This document shows, one piece after another, positions 29,801-38,682 of a DNA stretch of 64,000 nt (positions within the stretch are counted from its first letter, which is position 1; each line of letters begins with the position of its first letter). The DNA is from Corynebacterium sp. p3-SID1145. Lineage in GTDB: Bacteria; Actinomycetota; Actinomycetes; Mycobacteriales; Mycobacteriaceae. Both the position numbers and the translations under genes were made by a program. The notes beneath the pieces were generated by a model. The model saw only the letters and a list, made by a program, of their open reading frames with translations, was not told the DNA's origin and ran no database searches. The stretch spans positions 62,001 to 126,000 of the forward strand of contig JALXXC010000002.1 in the NCBI GenBank assembly GCA_025144245.1, written 5' to 3'.

Positions 29801-31108
29801 ATGAATTCGAGCACATCCGGCCCCGGCGGCCGGGCGGGCAAGGCAGGCGTGTTCCAGCGTCTGCGCAGCACAACCGCGGTCACCGCGGCGAAACTGGCCA
29901 CGAAGGCCTCGCGCGCGACAGGCCGCGGGGCCGGCGGAATGATCGGCGGCCTCATTGCGGGAGCGATCGACCCGGGCATCTTGGAGCAGCTCGGCGGCGG
30001 GCGCCCCGCAGTGCTGGTCACCGGAACAAACGGCAAATCGACGACAACGCGCATGCTCGCCGGAGCACTCAAATCGCGCTACACCGTGGCCACGAATGAG
30101 GGCGGCGACAACATGGACGCCGGCATCATCTCCGCGCTGCTCGCCGGCGAGAAGGCGTCCCACGTGGTGCTGGAGGTCGACGAGCTCCACGTCCCGGCCG
30201 TGGCCGACAAGCTCAACCCAACCGCGCTGGTGCTGCTCAACCTCACCCGGGACCAGCTGGACCGCGTCGGCGAGATCAATTCCATCGAGCGCGCCCTCCG
30301 CCGCGCGGTGGAGGCGCACCCAGACATGACCGTCATCGCGAACTGCGACGACGTGCTGGTCACCTCCGTCGCTTTCGACGCCCCCAATGTCGTGTGGGTC
30401 GCTGCCGGCGCAGGGTGGACCGGCGATTCCGTGTCCAACCCCCGCGGCGACGGCTACATCGTGCGCGACGGCGATGACTGGTACGCGACCAAACCGCTTG
30501 CCGACGGCCGCACCTTCCGCCGCCCCACACCCCACTGGAGCGTCACCGATGGGGGCCTGACCTCCCCCGACGGTGCCACAGATCCGCTCGAACTCGCCCT
30601 GCCCGGCCGCGCGAACCGCGGCAATGCGGCGCAGGCGATCGCTGCGGCGGTGGAGGCGTTCGGCGTCGATAAGCGTGCTGCGCTCAGTGCCGCTGAGCGC
30701 GTCGACGACGTCGCCGGCCGCTACACCACGGTCACCTGGGGCGACCACGACGTGCACCTGCTGCTGGCCAAGAACCCGGCGGGGTGGCAGGAAGCCCTGT
30801 CCATGGTGGACCGCGACGCCGACGGCCTCGTCATCGCCGTCAACGGGCAGGAAGGCGACGGCGCCGACCTGTCGTGGCTGTGGGACGTCCGCTTCGAGGA
30901 ATTCGGGGGCATCGCCGTCAAGGCGTCCGGCGAGCGCGGCACCGACTTGGCTGTGCGCCTGCTCTACGCGGAAATCGAGCACGAGCTCATCCACGACCCG
31001 CTCAAGGCCATCGCGGCTTGCCCGCCCGGCCGCGTGGAAGTGCTGGCGAACTACACTGCGCTGCTCAACTTAAAAAAGGCGCTGGCGAAGGAGGTCTCCC
31101 ATGGGTAA
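29801..31108 (+). CDS. murT: Lipid II isoglutaminyl synthase, Mur-ligase subunit MurT
   Basis: A 435-aa Mur-ligase-like subunit. The ATP loop is VTGTNGKSTTT (about 74-84), the middle domain has VVLEVDELHVP and LNLTRDQLDRVGEI, and the DUF1727 domain is at the C-terminus. With GatD it amidates the D-Glu of lipid II to D-isoglutamine, needed for efficient crosslinking. I see only two Cys in the whole protein, neither in the 210-245 region where other MurTs carry a four-Cys zinc ribbon, so that ribbon appears lost. It overlaps gatD by 8 bp. Confidence 0.92.
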   Translation: MNSSTSGPGGRAGKAGVFQRLRSTTAVTAAKLATKASRATGRGAGGMIGGLIAGAIDPGILEQLGGGRPAVLVTGTNGKSTTTRMLAGALKSRYTVATNEGGDNMDAGIISALLAGEKASHVVLEVDELHVPAVADKLNPTALVLLNLTRDQLDRVGEINSIERALRRAVEAHPDMTVIANCDDVLVTSVAFDAPNVVWVAAGAGWTGDSVSNPRGDGYIVRDGDDWYATKPLADGRTFRRPTPHWSVTDGGLTSPDGATDPLELALPGRANRGNAAQAIAAAVEAFGVDKRAALSAAERVDDVAGRYTTVTWGDHDVHLLLAKNPAGWQEALSMVDRDADGLVIAVNGQEGDGADLSWLWDVRFEEFGGIAVKASGERGTDLAVRLLYAEIEHELIHDPLKAIAACPPGRVEVLANYTALLNLKKALAKEVSHG

Positions 31109-31832
31109 TGCGTTGACGATCGGCCTTATTCTCCCCGACGTGCTGGGCACGTACGGCGACGACGGCAACGCGCTCGTGCTGCGCGGCCGAGCCCGCATGC
31201 GCGGCATCGACGCGGAGATTCTGCCGATCAAACTGGGCGAAGCTGTCCCGGAGGACCTCGCCGCCTACACGCTCGGCGGCGGCGAGGACAGCGCGCAAGT
31301 GCTCGCCGCAGAGCACCTCATTGCAGACAAGGGCCTGGCCCGCGCCGCGGCGAACGGCCGCCCGGTTTTCGCGGTGTGCGCCGGCCTCCAGGTCCTCGGT
31401 GAAAGCTTCCGAGCCCACGGCAAGCAGGTCGCGGGCCTAGGGCTTATCGACGCCACCACCGCCCCCCTTCCCTCCCGTGCCATCGGCGAGGTAGCCTCGA
31501 CCCCCACTAAGGCTGGCGTGACCAAGGAACTGACGCAGCCCCTCACCGGTTTCGAGAACCACCTGGGCGGGACAGTCCTGGGCACCGACGCTTCCCCCTT
31601 GGGCTCCGTCACCAACGGCCAGGGCAACGGCGGCACCGAGAGTGAACAGAGCTACGAAGGGGCCGTACAGGGCAGCGTGATCGCCACCTACATGCACGGC
31701 CCGGCCCTGGCCCGGAACCCGGAGCTGGCGGATCTGGTGCTCGCCCGAGCCATGGGCATTACCCTCGCGGAGCTGGAGCCGTTGGAGCTGCCCGAGGTCG
31801 ACCGCCTGCGCTTGGAACGCATGGGCCGTTAA
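31101..31832 (+). CDS. gatD: Lipid II isoglutaminyl synthase, glutaminase subunit GatD
   Basis: A 243-aa class I (CobQ-like) glutamine amidotransferase supplying ammonia to MurT. The nucleophile is Cys93 in FAVCAGLQVLG and the His is in ATYMHGPALARNP. The tail beyond the His fits the family length. Start overlaps the murT end by 8 bp and has GGAGG upstream, so the subunits are made together. It carries one copy of the CGTCGATAAGC 11-mer. Confidence 0.93.
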   Translation: MGNALTIGLILPDVLGTYGDDGNALVLRGRARMRGIDAEILPIKLGEAVPEDLAAYTLGGGEDSAQVLAAEHLIADKGLARAAANGRPVFAVCAGLQVLGESFRAHGKQVAGLGLIDATTAPLPSRAIGEVASTPTKAGVTKELTQPLTGFENHLGGTVLGTDASPLGSVTNGQGNGGTESEQSYEGAVQGSVIATYMHGPALARNPELADLVLARAMGITLAELEPLELPEVDRLRLERMGR

Positions 31833-31893
31833 CGCCCCGGCGTTGCCGCTACGCGGGCTCGGCGGGTTCAGCGGGTTCAGCGGCTCAGCCGAT

Positions 31894-32520
31894 TTAGAGC
31901 GTCAAGCGCCCCGACAATGCGCGGGAGAGCGTGAGCTCATCGACGAATTCCAAGTCGCCGCCGAGTGGCATGCCGGACGCGAGACGCGACGTGGTCAGGT
32001 CCGGGAAGTCCTTGAGCAGACGCGCCAGGTACGACGCGGTGGCCTCGCCCTCTGTGTCAGGGTCGGTGGCCAGGATGACCTCGTGGATCTCCGGCGCTTC
32101 CTCGCCGTCCCGATCGGGCAGCACCCCGCCGATGCGTTGCAGCAGGGAGGAAATGGCCAGGTCTTTGGGCCCCACATTGGCCAGCGGGTCGAGTGCCCCG
32201 CCGAGCACGTGGTAACGCCCCGAGTACTCCCCTGTGCGCTCGATGACCTGGATGTCCTTGGCATCCTCCACGACGCAGATCAAACCGGCATCGCGGCCGC
32301 TGTCGGCGCAGACGCGGCAGACCTCTTCGCGGGAGACGTTGTTGCAGATCCGGCAGAACGTCACGCCGTCACGCACCGCGCCGAGCGCGCTGCGCAGACG
32401 GTCAATATCATCCGGATCCGTTTTGAGCAGGTGGAACGCGATGCGCTGCGCGCTTTTCGGCCCCACGCCGGGAAGACGGGAGAACTCGTCGATGAGGTCC
32501 TGAAGAGGGCCTTCAAACAT
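31894..32520 (-). CDS. recR: Recombination protein RecR
   Basis: A 208-aa protein with all RecR landmarks: the N-terminal HhH ([19 protein letters not shown]), a four-Cys zinc finger ([17 protein letters not shown]) and the Toprim domain ([32 protein letters not shown]). It works with RecF/RecO to load RecA at gaps. It is 8 bp downstream of ybaB and follows the universal dnaX-ybaB-recR order. Confidence 0.96.
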   Translation of the reverse strand: MFEGPLQDLIDEFSRLPGVGPKSAQRIAFHLLKTDPDDIDRLRSALGAVRDGVTFCRICNNVSREEVCRVCADSGRDAGLICVVEDAKDIQVIERTGEYSGRYHVLGGALDPLANVGPKDLAISSLLQRIGGVLPDRDGEEAPEIHEVILATDPDTEGEATASYLARLLKDFPDLTTSRLASGMPLGGDLEFVDELTLSRALSGRLTL

Positions 32521-32528
32521 AGAGCGGC

Positions 32529-32888
32529 TTAGTTTCCGCCGAACATCTGGGTGAAGTCGTTGCCCTCACCCTGCCCCTGGTTGGTCAGCGGGCCGATCTT
32601 CTCCTGCGCCAGCTGGCCAGCCTTGGTGTGGGCATCGCGGTAAGCGGCGAGGATGAGGTCCTGCAGCGTCTCGACATCGTTCGGATCCACAGCCTCCGGG
32701 CTGATGGTCAGGTCGGTGATCTCTGCGCCACCAGTCATGGTGATCTGCACCAGGCCGCCGCCTGCGGAACCCTCGACGGATGCGGCGAGGATCTCCTCCT
32801 GCGCGCGCTGGATCTGGGCCTGGACCTCAGATGCCTGGCGGATGAGTTCCTGCATGTCGGGCATACCGTTCTGATCGGGCTGAGTCAT
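32529..32888 (-). CDS. YbaB/EbfC nucleoid-associated protein
   Basis: A 119-aa YbaB-family protein ([54 protein letters not shown]). Family members are small dimers that bind DNA and influence nucleoid structure. AAAGGT precedes the ATG. It lies between dnaX and recR, all on the minus strand. Confidence 0.92.
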   Translation of the reverse strand: MTQPDQNGMPDMQELIRQASEVQAQIQRAQEEILAASVEGSAGGGLVQITMTGGAEITDLTISPEAVDPNDVETLQDLILAAYRDAHTKAGQLAQEKIGPLTNQGQGEGNDFTQMFGGN

Positions 32889-32979
32889 GGTCGTGGACCT
32901 TTCTTGAACATGTTCTAACTGTGTCTTTTCACGCAGCCGACATCCTCGGCGGCGTCTTTGAACTAGTGTACCGAGTCCC

Positions 32980-35499
32980 CTACAACGGCCGTGCGCCTAG
33001 TTCTTCCGCGAGCAGATCCATCGCCACTTCCGTGGGATTGCGACGGTCGAAGGAGCCTTCTTCCTGGGACTGGTCGACCATGTCCCGCTCCTCCTCCTCG
33101 CGCGTGTAGGGCGCCGGTTCCTCGTCCGCCGGCGGCTCATCCTCCGGTTCCGGGGGCAGTGGCACGCCGCTGCTGAAGCTCGTTTCGCCGCCAAACCCCG
33201 TCTTCGGGCCAACAGGTCTGCCGCCCTCCGGCCGCGTCGCCGCTCCTCTCGCGTTGGCTGCTCCGGCTGCCGCGGCCGCAGCAGCAGCCGCGGCGCTACC
33301 GGCGCCCGGGGCCGCGCCGGCACCAGCTCCGCCGGTTGTCGCCGGAGTGGTCCCCCACGGGTCGTACTGCACCGGTGCCGGGGCCGGTTCCGGTGTGACG
33401 GCCTCTCGGTCACCGGCCACCGAACCGTCGCTGGTCGGGGTCGGATCAGTAGGCTCATTGCCATCTGCGGCGTACGGGTCATCCCCAGTGTCACCGGTGT
33501 TACCGGTGACACTGGGGTCCTGTGCCGCGGCCGGTTCAGGCTCGCTACTCGGCCTTTGCTCCGCTTCCGGTTCCGGTTCCGGCTCCGCCTTTAACTCCGG
33601 TTCCCGCTCCGGACGCGCCGGACTCCAGGCCTGCGGCGCGCGTGAAGGGGCCTTAAAGCCCGCGGCTTTTGGGTCGGTACCCACCACGCAGCGCACCCCG
33701 ACCCCGGTGCCGAGCTTCTCAGCCAGCACAGCAACGATGTCGTCGTTGTTGTGCTTGGAGTTGATGCTGTTCGCCAGCGCGCCAGTGTTGTGGCCGACGA
33801 CGAGCGTGGAGCCATCCATTCCGAGCGGCTGCGCCTCGGTGAGCATGATTTCCGCGACCTTGTTGCGCTCGCCGACCGACTGGCGCAACGTGATCCACTC
33901 CCGGCAGATCCGTTCCATGAGCTCACCGGTGTCAACGTCCTGCGCCGGCGGCGCGGACTCCTCAGCGGCCTGGGAGGTACCCGAGTCCTCGGAGCGATTC
34001 CCAACGCGATCCTCAACGTGGTGTTCGGCATCGCTCGCCGCAGGCACCTCGGGTTCGTGCGGCGGCTGCTGCTCAGACGGCTTCTCTTCAGGCTCCGGCT
34101 GGGCTGGTCGCTCCCGCTGTTCCGGCGTGGCCTGCTCTGCCACCGGCTTAGCCTGTCCCGCCTCCGACTTGGCGGCCTGGGCCTGCGTTACCTGCGGCCG
34201 CGGCGGCTGCTGCTCACGGGCGGATTTCGGCACCTCGCGGGGTGCGGGGGTCGATTGAGAGGTGACATTCGCAGTGGCCTGCACAGCGGCGGCCGCGGCA
34301 AGTGCCGCGGCGGCACCACGGGGCTGGTCGCCCACGCCGTTCGCCGAGGAAGAAGCATCTTGGATCTCAGTCAGGCCGGCAACAGCGGCAGGCGCCTGTG
34401 TGCCAGTGGCGACACCGAGGAGGTGGGCCATCATGATCTCGAGCAGCAGGCGCGGGGATGTCGCGCCGCGCAGGGAGGTGATGCGCTCGTTGACCTCGCT
34501 GGCCAGGGCGGCGAGCTGGTTGCCGGGGAATTTGTCGGCCTCGGCGGCGAGGATCTCGGCACGGTCCGTGGGGGCGTCAACGAGCCCCTGACCGAAGGCG
34601 TCCGGGACAGCGTGGATGATCATCAAGTCGCGCAGACGGTCGAGCAGGTCGATCGCGAAACGGCGGGGCTCGTGGCCGGCCTCAATCACGTCGTCGACGG
34701 CCTGGAACAGGGCGGAGGCGTCGCGGGAGGCAAGGGCATCCACCGTGGCGTCGATAAGCGAAAGATCGGTAACACCCAGAAGCGGCAACGCGAGCTCGTA
34801 CGTCAGCCCCTCGGGTCCGGCTCCTGCGAGCAGCTGGTCGAGGATGGACAGTGTGTCGCGCGGGGAGCCGCCGCCGGCGCGGATGACCAGCGGGTAGACA
34901 TTCTCGTCGACCGCAACGCCTTCCGCGGCGACGGTGCGCTCGACGAGCTGGCGCATCGCCTGCGGCGTGAGCAGGCGGAACGGGTAGTGGTGGGTGCGCG
35001 AACGAATCGTGCCGATGATTTTTTCCGGCTCCGTCGTCGCGAAAATGAACACGAGGTGCTCCGGCGGCTCCTCCACGATCTTCAACAAAGCATTCGCGCC
35101 CGCACCAGTGATCATGTGAGCCTCGTCGATGATGAACACGCGGTAGCGCGATTCCGCAGGCGCGAAATACGCACGTTCACGCAGCTCACGCATCTCGTCG
35201 ACGCCGCCGTTCGACGCGGCGTCCATCTCCGTCACATCCAGGTTGCCCGGCCCGCCCGGCGCTAGCGCCACGCACGACGGGCACACCCCGCACGGCGTCG
35301 ACGTCGGACCTTCAACACAGTTCAGCGAGCGCGCCAGAATGCGTGCCGACGACGTCTTGCCCGTCCCCCTCGGCCCCGAGAACAAATAAGCGTGGTTGAC
35401 GCGCCCGTTATCCAGCGCTGTGGACAGCGGACGCGTCACCTGCTCCTGCCCAATCATCTCGGCGAACGAGGCTGGGCGATACTTCCGGTACAAAGCCAC
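32980..35499 (-). CDS. dnaX: DNA polymerase III subunit gamma/tau
   Basis: An 839-aa clamp-loader ATPase. The Walker A is GPRGTGKTSSAR, a four-Cys zinc site follows (NCVEGPTSTPCGVCPSC), then VFIIDEAHMIT. Residues beyond about 370 are a low-complexity Pro/Glu/Ala-rich linker, with a conserved island (LMERICREWITLRQSVGERNK) that corresponds to the tau C-terminal region. The start is GTG with TAGGGT 6 nt upstream, probably leaderless. A perfect 16-bp inverted repeat lies in the linker region (33483-33517). One copy of the 11-mer is inside. Confidence 0.95.
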   Translation of the reverse strand: MALYRKYRPASFAEMIGQEQVTRPLSTALDNGRVNHAYLFSGPRGTGKTSSARILARSLNCVEGPTSTPCGVCPSCVALAPGGPGNLDVTEMDAASNGGVDEMRELRERAYFAPAESRYRVFIIDEAHMITGAGANALLKIVEEPPEHLVFIFATTEPEKIIGTIRSRTHHYPFRLLTPQAMRQLVERTVAAEGVAVDENVYPLVIRAGGGSPRDTLSILDQLLAGAGPEGLTYELALPLLGVTDLSLIDATVDALASRDASALFQAVDDVIEAGHEPRRFAIDLLDRLRDLMIIHAVPDAFGQGLVDAPTDRAEILAAEADKFPGNQLAALASEVNERITSLRGATSPRLLLEIMMAHLLGVATGTQAPAAVAGLTEIQDASSSANGVGDQPRGAAAALAAAAAVQATANVTSQSTPAPREVPKSAREQQPPRPQVTQAQAAKSEAGQAKPVAEQATPEQRERPAQPEPEEKPSEQQPPHEPEVPAASDAEHHVEDRVGNRSEDSGTSQAAEESAPPAQDVDTGELMERICREWITLRQSVGERNKVAEIMLTEAQPLGMDGSTLVVGHNTGALANSINSKHNNDDIVAVLAEKLGTGVGVRCVVGTDPKAAGFKAPSRAPQAWSPARPEREPELKAEPEPEPEAEQRPSSEPEPAAAQDPSVTGNTGDTGDDPYAADGNEPTDPTPTSDGSVAGDREAVTPEPAPAPVQYDPWGTTPATTGGAGAGAAPGAGSAAAAAAAAAAGAANARGAATRPEGGRPVGPKTGFGGETSFSSGVPLPPEPEDEPPADEEPAPYTREEEERDMVDQSQEEGSFDRRNPTEVAMDLLAEELGARPL
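33483..33517 (-). repeat. Perfect 16-bp inverted repeat inside dnaX
   Basis: CCCCAGTGTCACCGGT (33483-33498) and its exact complement (33502-33517) are separated by three bases. The RNA would form a very stable hairpin within the coding region, in the segment encoding PSVTGNTGDTGDD. No AAA-rich slippery site lies just upstream on the coding strand. Confidence 0.8.
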
Positions 35500-35592
35500 G
35501 GTTTCACCCTACTAGGCACCCGCGACACCCACCGTGGGTCAGACCGCGATCGGGCGTTGCCAGCGCAGATATTTTCGTTACACAGTATTGTC

Positions 35593-35844
35593 ATGCCTGC
35601 GAACGCCAGCCAAGAGCAGATCGACGCTTGGGTCGCCGAAGCCGAGATCGGCTACGACCCAGAGCTCCTGAAGAAGCGTGGCCGCGGGCGCCTGGGGCGC
35701 GGATCGACTCCAGCACAGGTCTTCGCTGTCCACCTCACCGACGACGAACTGAAAGCACTCGACGATCTCGCCACTGAGAAGAACGTGACCCGGTCCGAAC
35801 TCATCCGCCAAGCGATCGACACCTTCACTGGCAAGCTCCGCTAG
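35593..35844 (+). CDS. Ribbon-helix-helix (CopG/Arc-type) DNA-binding protein
   Basis: An 83-aa protein. Its C-terminal half is a ribbon-helix-helix: VFAVHLTDDELKALDDLATEK for the strand and helix A, then VTRSELIRQAIDTFTGK for helix B. The N-terminal part is acidic, then basic (LLKKRGRGRLGRGST). It could be a stand-alone repressor or an antitoxin whose toxin is missing: no small toxin-like frame is adjacent. It converges on the ABC permease gene, with stops overlapping by four bases. The true start at 35593 is the Met before PANASQEQIDAW. Confidence 0.75.
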   Translation: MPANASQEQIDAWVAEAEIGYDPELLKKRGRGRLGRGSTPAQVFAVHLTDDELKALDDLATEKNVTRSELIRQAIDTFTGKLR

Positions 35845-37235
35845 TCGTTCAGCCGGCCGGTCTCGGAAAGCACGCGCTCGCGGAGCTTGCCGGTGGCGGC
35901 GACGGCGGCGACGCAGCCGGCGAGTGCCAGCACGATCAGCGTGGCGAAGAAGGCGTGCCGCAGAAAAAGGGCGTCCACAGGCGCGATAACGATCACTAGT
36001 CCCATCATGCTGCCCATGCCGAAGCCCATGAGAGTCACCAATGCCATCGGGATTCCGACCTCGCGAATAGCCACAGAGGTGTGATATTTCGCTGGAGCAC
36101 CGATGAAGTAGAGGGACTTGGTCAGCTGCTTTTGCTCCACCACGGCCATCGCCTGGGTGAGCAGCGTGGAGAAGATCAGGAGGACGGCACCGAAGATCGC
36201 GGTGATGGCCACGCCGGTGGGGATGTCGGAGGTGACCATCTTCAGGGCGGGGTCATCCTCGACCTGCGGGACGGCAGAGAACCCGCTGCCAGCACCCGCG
36301 ATGAACGCGACGAAGTATAGCGCGGCGACGCGCTTCCAGGTCGTCCTCACCCCGCGGCCGACGCGGCGGGTGGCCACGTAGTTGGCAGAACCGGGGAGCA
36401 GGTAACTGACGCGGGCGATCAACTGTATCGCGCCGACGGCGATGAGAGCATTGACCATCAGCACGCCGGCGACAACAACGAGCATCACGAAGAACTCGGT
36501 GGCATCGGCTTCCGGTGCGATGGACAGCGTGTTCAGGTAGCGGTACAGGAAAATAGCGGCCACAAGCGAAATGACCAATGTGATCACGCTTTGTCCCTTC
36601 GGCGGCACCTTCTTGGTCACGCCCAGCGGGGTGACGGCGACCCGTCGCAGAGCCAGCCACACGGATGCGGCGGCAAGGGCGAGGACAACAACCCAAGCGA
36701 CGGGCACGACCCACCAGGTGAGCATTTCCCAGGTGCCGATGCGTTTTTCCTGGAACGACAGCAGCGACCATGCCGGCATGCTGACCAGGTACAAAACGGT
36801 GCCGATGCCAAGGCCGACGAGGGCCTGGCGAAGGGCGTCGAGAATCATCATGCCGCGCACCTGCCCGGAGGTGGCGCCGATCAGGCGCAGGATGGCCAAC
36901 TGTTCTTCGCGGCCGCCGAGGTTCACCCGCGCAGCCTGGGTGAGCAATCCCAACAACGTGGGCACCACCAGCAATGACGCGAAGAGGGCGAGGAAGATAT
37001 AGGGCATGGACAGCGGTCCGCCCGCGCTCTCCTGCACCTCGACGAGACGTTCGTGCGGGTGCCAGTGGCGCTGCGCGAACATCCACGTGCCGGCCACCAG
37101 AGTGCACAGGATCCACGTGGACACGGCGAACGCCACGAGCGATAAAGCGCGCACCCAGCGCTCGCCGGCCTGGCGCTGCGCACGGCCCTCGCTCGAGGAG
37201 GACTGCGCGGCGTTCAGTAAGGTCACCGCGCTCAT
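35841..37235 (-). CDS. FtsX-like ABC transporter permease
   Basis: A 464-aa permease. An N-terminal TM helix (about 30-52) leads to an extracytoplasmic loop, and two clusters of TM helices follow, with the FtsX-type segment EEQLAILRLIGATSGQVRGM. The partner ATPase is directly upstream and overlaps by 4 bp. The pair is a MacB/BceAB/HrtBA-like exporter or detoxifier; which one cannot be decided. The start MSAVTLLNAA at 37235 has GGGAGT upstream. Association with a divergent two-component system points to resistance to an envelope-active compound or heme. Confidence 0.85.
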   Translation of the reverse strand: MSAVTLLNAAQSSSSEGRAQRQAGERWVRALSLVAFAVSTWILCTLVAGTWMFAQRHWHPHERLVEVQESAGGPLSMPYIFLALFASLLVVPTLLGLLTQAARVNLGGREEQLAILRLIGATSGQVRGMMILDALRQALVGLGIGTVLYLVSMPAWSLLSFQEKRIGTWEMLTWWVVPVAWVVVLALAAASVWLALRRVAVTPLGVTKKVPPKGQSVITLVISLVAAIFLYRYLNTLSIAPEADATEFFVMLVVVAGVLMVNALIAVGAIQLIARVSYLLPGSANYVATRRVGRGVRTTWKRVAALYFVAFIAGAGSGFSAVPQVEDDPALKMVTSDIPTGVAITAIFGAVLLIFSTLLTQAMAVVEQKQLTKSLYFIGAPAKYHTSVAIREVGIPMALVTLMGFGMGSMMGLVIVIAPVDALFLRHAFFATLIVLALAGCVAAVAATGKLRERVLSETGRLND

Positions 37236-37912
37236 GCCGGGACTCCCTTCGCGGTGCCCTCGGTGTGGATGAGGCCGTCGCGGATCTCGATCCGGCGGTC
37301 GCACCACTGCGCGATCTTCGGGTCGTGGGTGACCAGCACGAGTGTGACCCCGAATTTCATCGTCACAGCGGTGATCTGCTGCATCACCTCGTGCCCGGTG
37401 GCCTGGTCGAGCGCGGCGGTGGGCTCGTCGGCGAAGACCACCGCCGGCGGACCGGCCAAAGCGCGCGCGATGGCGACGCGCTGGCCCTGCCCGCCGGATA
37501 GCTGGCCCGGGAAACGGTCCACAAAGTTCCCAAGACCAAGACGCGTGAGCATGTCCGTCGCCTCCGCGTGGGCTTTCGCGCGGGATTCACCGCGCATGAT
37601 CTGCGGCAGCGCCACATTCTCCTTCGCGGTCAGCTCGGGCATGAGCTGGCCGTCCTGGAAGATGAAGCCGAAGTGGTCGAGCCGGAGTTGGGAGCGGGAG
37701 GCGTCGTTAAGCGATGCGATGTCGCGCCCGTTGAAGCGGACCTCGCCGTGGTCGGGGACGAGCACGCCTGACATGCAGTGGAGCAGCGTCGATTTGCCGG
37801 AGCCCGACGGGCCCATGATCGCGACGGACTCGCCGGGGCCGATATTCAGGCTGATTCCTTCGAGGACCCGTTGCTGGGTGAATGATTTGGTGATGTCGTT
37901 GAGTTCGAGCAT
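37232..37912 (-). CDS. ABC transporter ATP-binding protein (LolD/MacB type)
   Basis: A 226-aa ATPase with Walker A GPSGSGKST, signature LSGGQGQRVAIARAL, Walker B VVFADEPTAALD and the H-loop VTHDPKIA. The FHDGQLM-like segment FGFIFQDGQLMPELTA is typical of the LolD/MacB/HrtA group. It is the first gene of the exporter operon and faces the histidine kinase gene across 92 bp containing a 20-bp perfect inverted repeat. Confidence 0.92.
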   Translation of the reverse strand: MLELNDITKSFTQQRVLEGISLNIGPGESVAIMGPSGSGKSTLLHCMSGVLVPDHGEVRFNGRDIASLNDASRSQLRLDHFGFIFQDGQLMPELTAKENVALPQIMRGESRAKAHAEATDMLTRLGLGNFVDRFPGQLSGGQGQRVAIARALAGPPAVVFADEPTAALDQATGHEVMQQITAVTMKFGVTLVLVTHDPKIAQWCDRRIEIRDGLIHTEGTAKGVPA

Positions 37913-37968
37913 GGTTCCTATTTCACCGCCTGCCGCGCGCGGCCACCATCGTGCAGACTCCCAAATAC

Positions 37969-37988
37969 GGGTAGTGCCAGCACTACCC
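37969..37988. promoter_or_regulatory. 20-bp inverted repeat, likely operator of the response regulator
   Basis: GGGTAGTGC (37969-37977), two bases, then GCACTACCC (37980-37988): a perfect inverted repeat in the divergent promoter between the exporter and the two-component genes. It ends 3 bp before the -10 box TACCCT (37992-37997) of the kinase gene. Its size fits a dimeric LuxR/NarL-type regulator such as the one encoded next door. Confidence 0.65.
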
Positions 37989-38004
37989 CGCTACCCTCGC
38001 AATC

Positions 38005-38682
38005 ATGTGGCGGAAGAAGAACCACGAAGCCGAGGCCGCGCGGGCGATCCACGAGCTGACGGCCTCGCGGCGCAAGATCGCGGAAGCGTACGAGGTGGAG
38101 CGCCTGCGCATCGAGCGCGACCTCCACGACGGCGCGCAGCAATATTTCGTGGCGGCGGCGATGAAGCTCGGTGAAGCACAGCTTGAAACAGACTCGCCGC
38201 TTCTCGACGCCGCCGCCCGCGACCTCAAAAATGGCCTCGACGCCCTGCGCCGCACCGTGCGCGGCATCCACCCGCGCGAGCTGACCGACCGCGGGCTGGT
38301 CGAGGCAGTCGAAACAGCAGCCGCGCAGTACGGCCCGCACGTCACGGTCCGCGCGCCGCACCCACTTCCGCTTATCGACGACTCCGTCCTCGCCGCCGCC
38401 TATTTCTTCACCTCCGAAGCCCTGACCAATGCCGCGAAGCACGCGCCGGGCGCTCCCGTCAACGTGCTTATCACCTGCGACCACACGCTGAATGTCGCTG
38501 TGACCGACTCCGGCGACGGCGGCGCGCGTTTCATGCCTGGCGGTGGTCTGGACGGCATGCGGGAGCGCATCGCCGCATTCGGTGGTGGGATCGAAGTGAA
38601 TTCACCTCACAGCGGCCCCACGACCATCGCCGCGCGGATACCGTTGCTGTTGTACCGAGGAGAAAGCGGGTTAGCTCAATGA
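38005..38682 (+). CDS. Soluble histidine kinase (HisKA_3 type) without a sensor domain
   Basis: A 225-aa kinase. The phospho-acceptor is His41 in IERDLHDGAQQ, followed by an HATPase_c domain (FFTSEALTNAAKHAPGAP for the N box, TDSGDGG and GGGLDGMRERI for the G boxes). There is no TM helix and only 35 residues precede the dimerisation helix, so it must take its signal from a partner, perhaps the adjacent transporter. TACCCT lies exactly 7 nt before the ATG (leaderless). It overlaps the regulator gene by 4 bp and carries one 11-mer copy. Confidence 0.88.
   Translation: MWRKKNHEAEAARAIHELTASRRKIAEAYEVERLRIERDLHDGAQQYFVAAAMKLGEAQLETDSPLLDAAARDLKNGLDALRRTVRGIHPRELTDRGLVEAVETAAAQYGPHVTVRAPHPLPLIDDSVLAAAYFFTSEALTNAAKHAPGAPVNVLITCDHTLNVAVTDSGDGGARFMPGGGLDGMRERIAAFGGGIEVNSPHSGPTTIAARIPLLLYRGESGLAQ

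Noticed and set aside
33483..33517. Hairpin as a dnaX terminator
   Set aside because: It lies deep inside the coding sequence and is not followed by a T run on the coding strand.
33751..35265. 504-aa plus-strand frame opposite dnaX
   Set aside because: Arg/Gly/Leu-rich antisense product; dnaX motifs on the minus strand are unambiguous.
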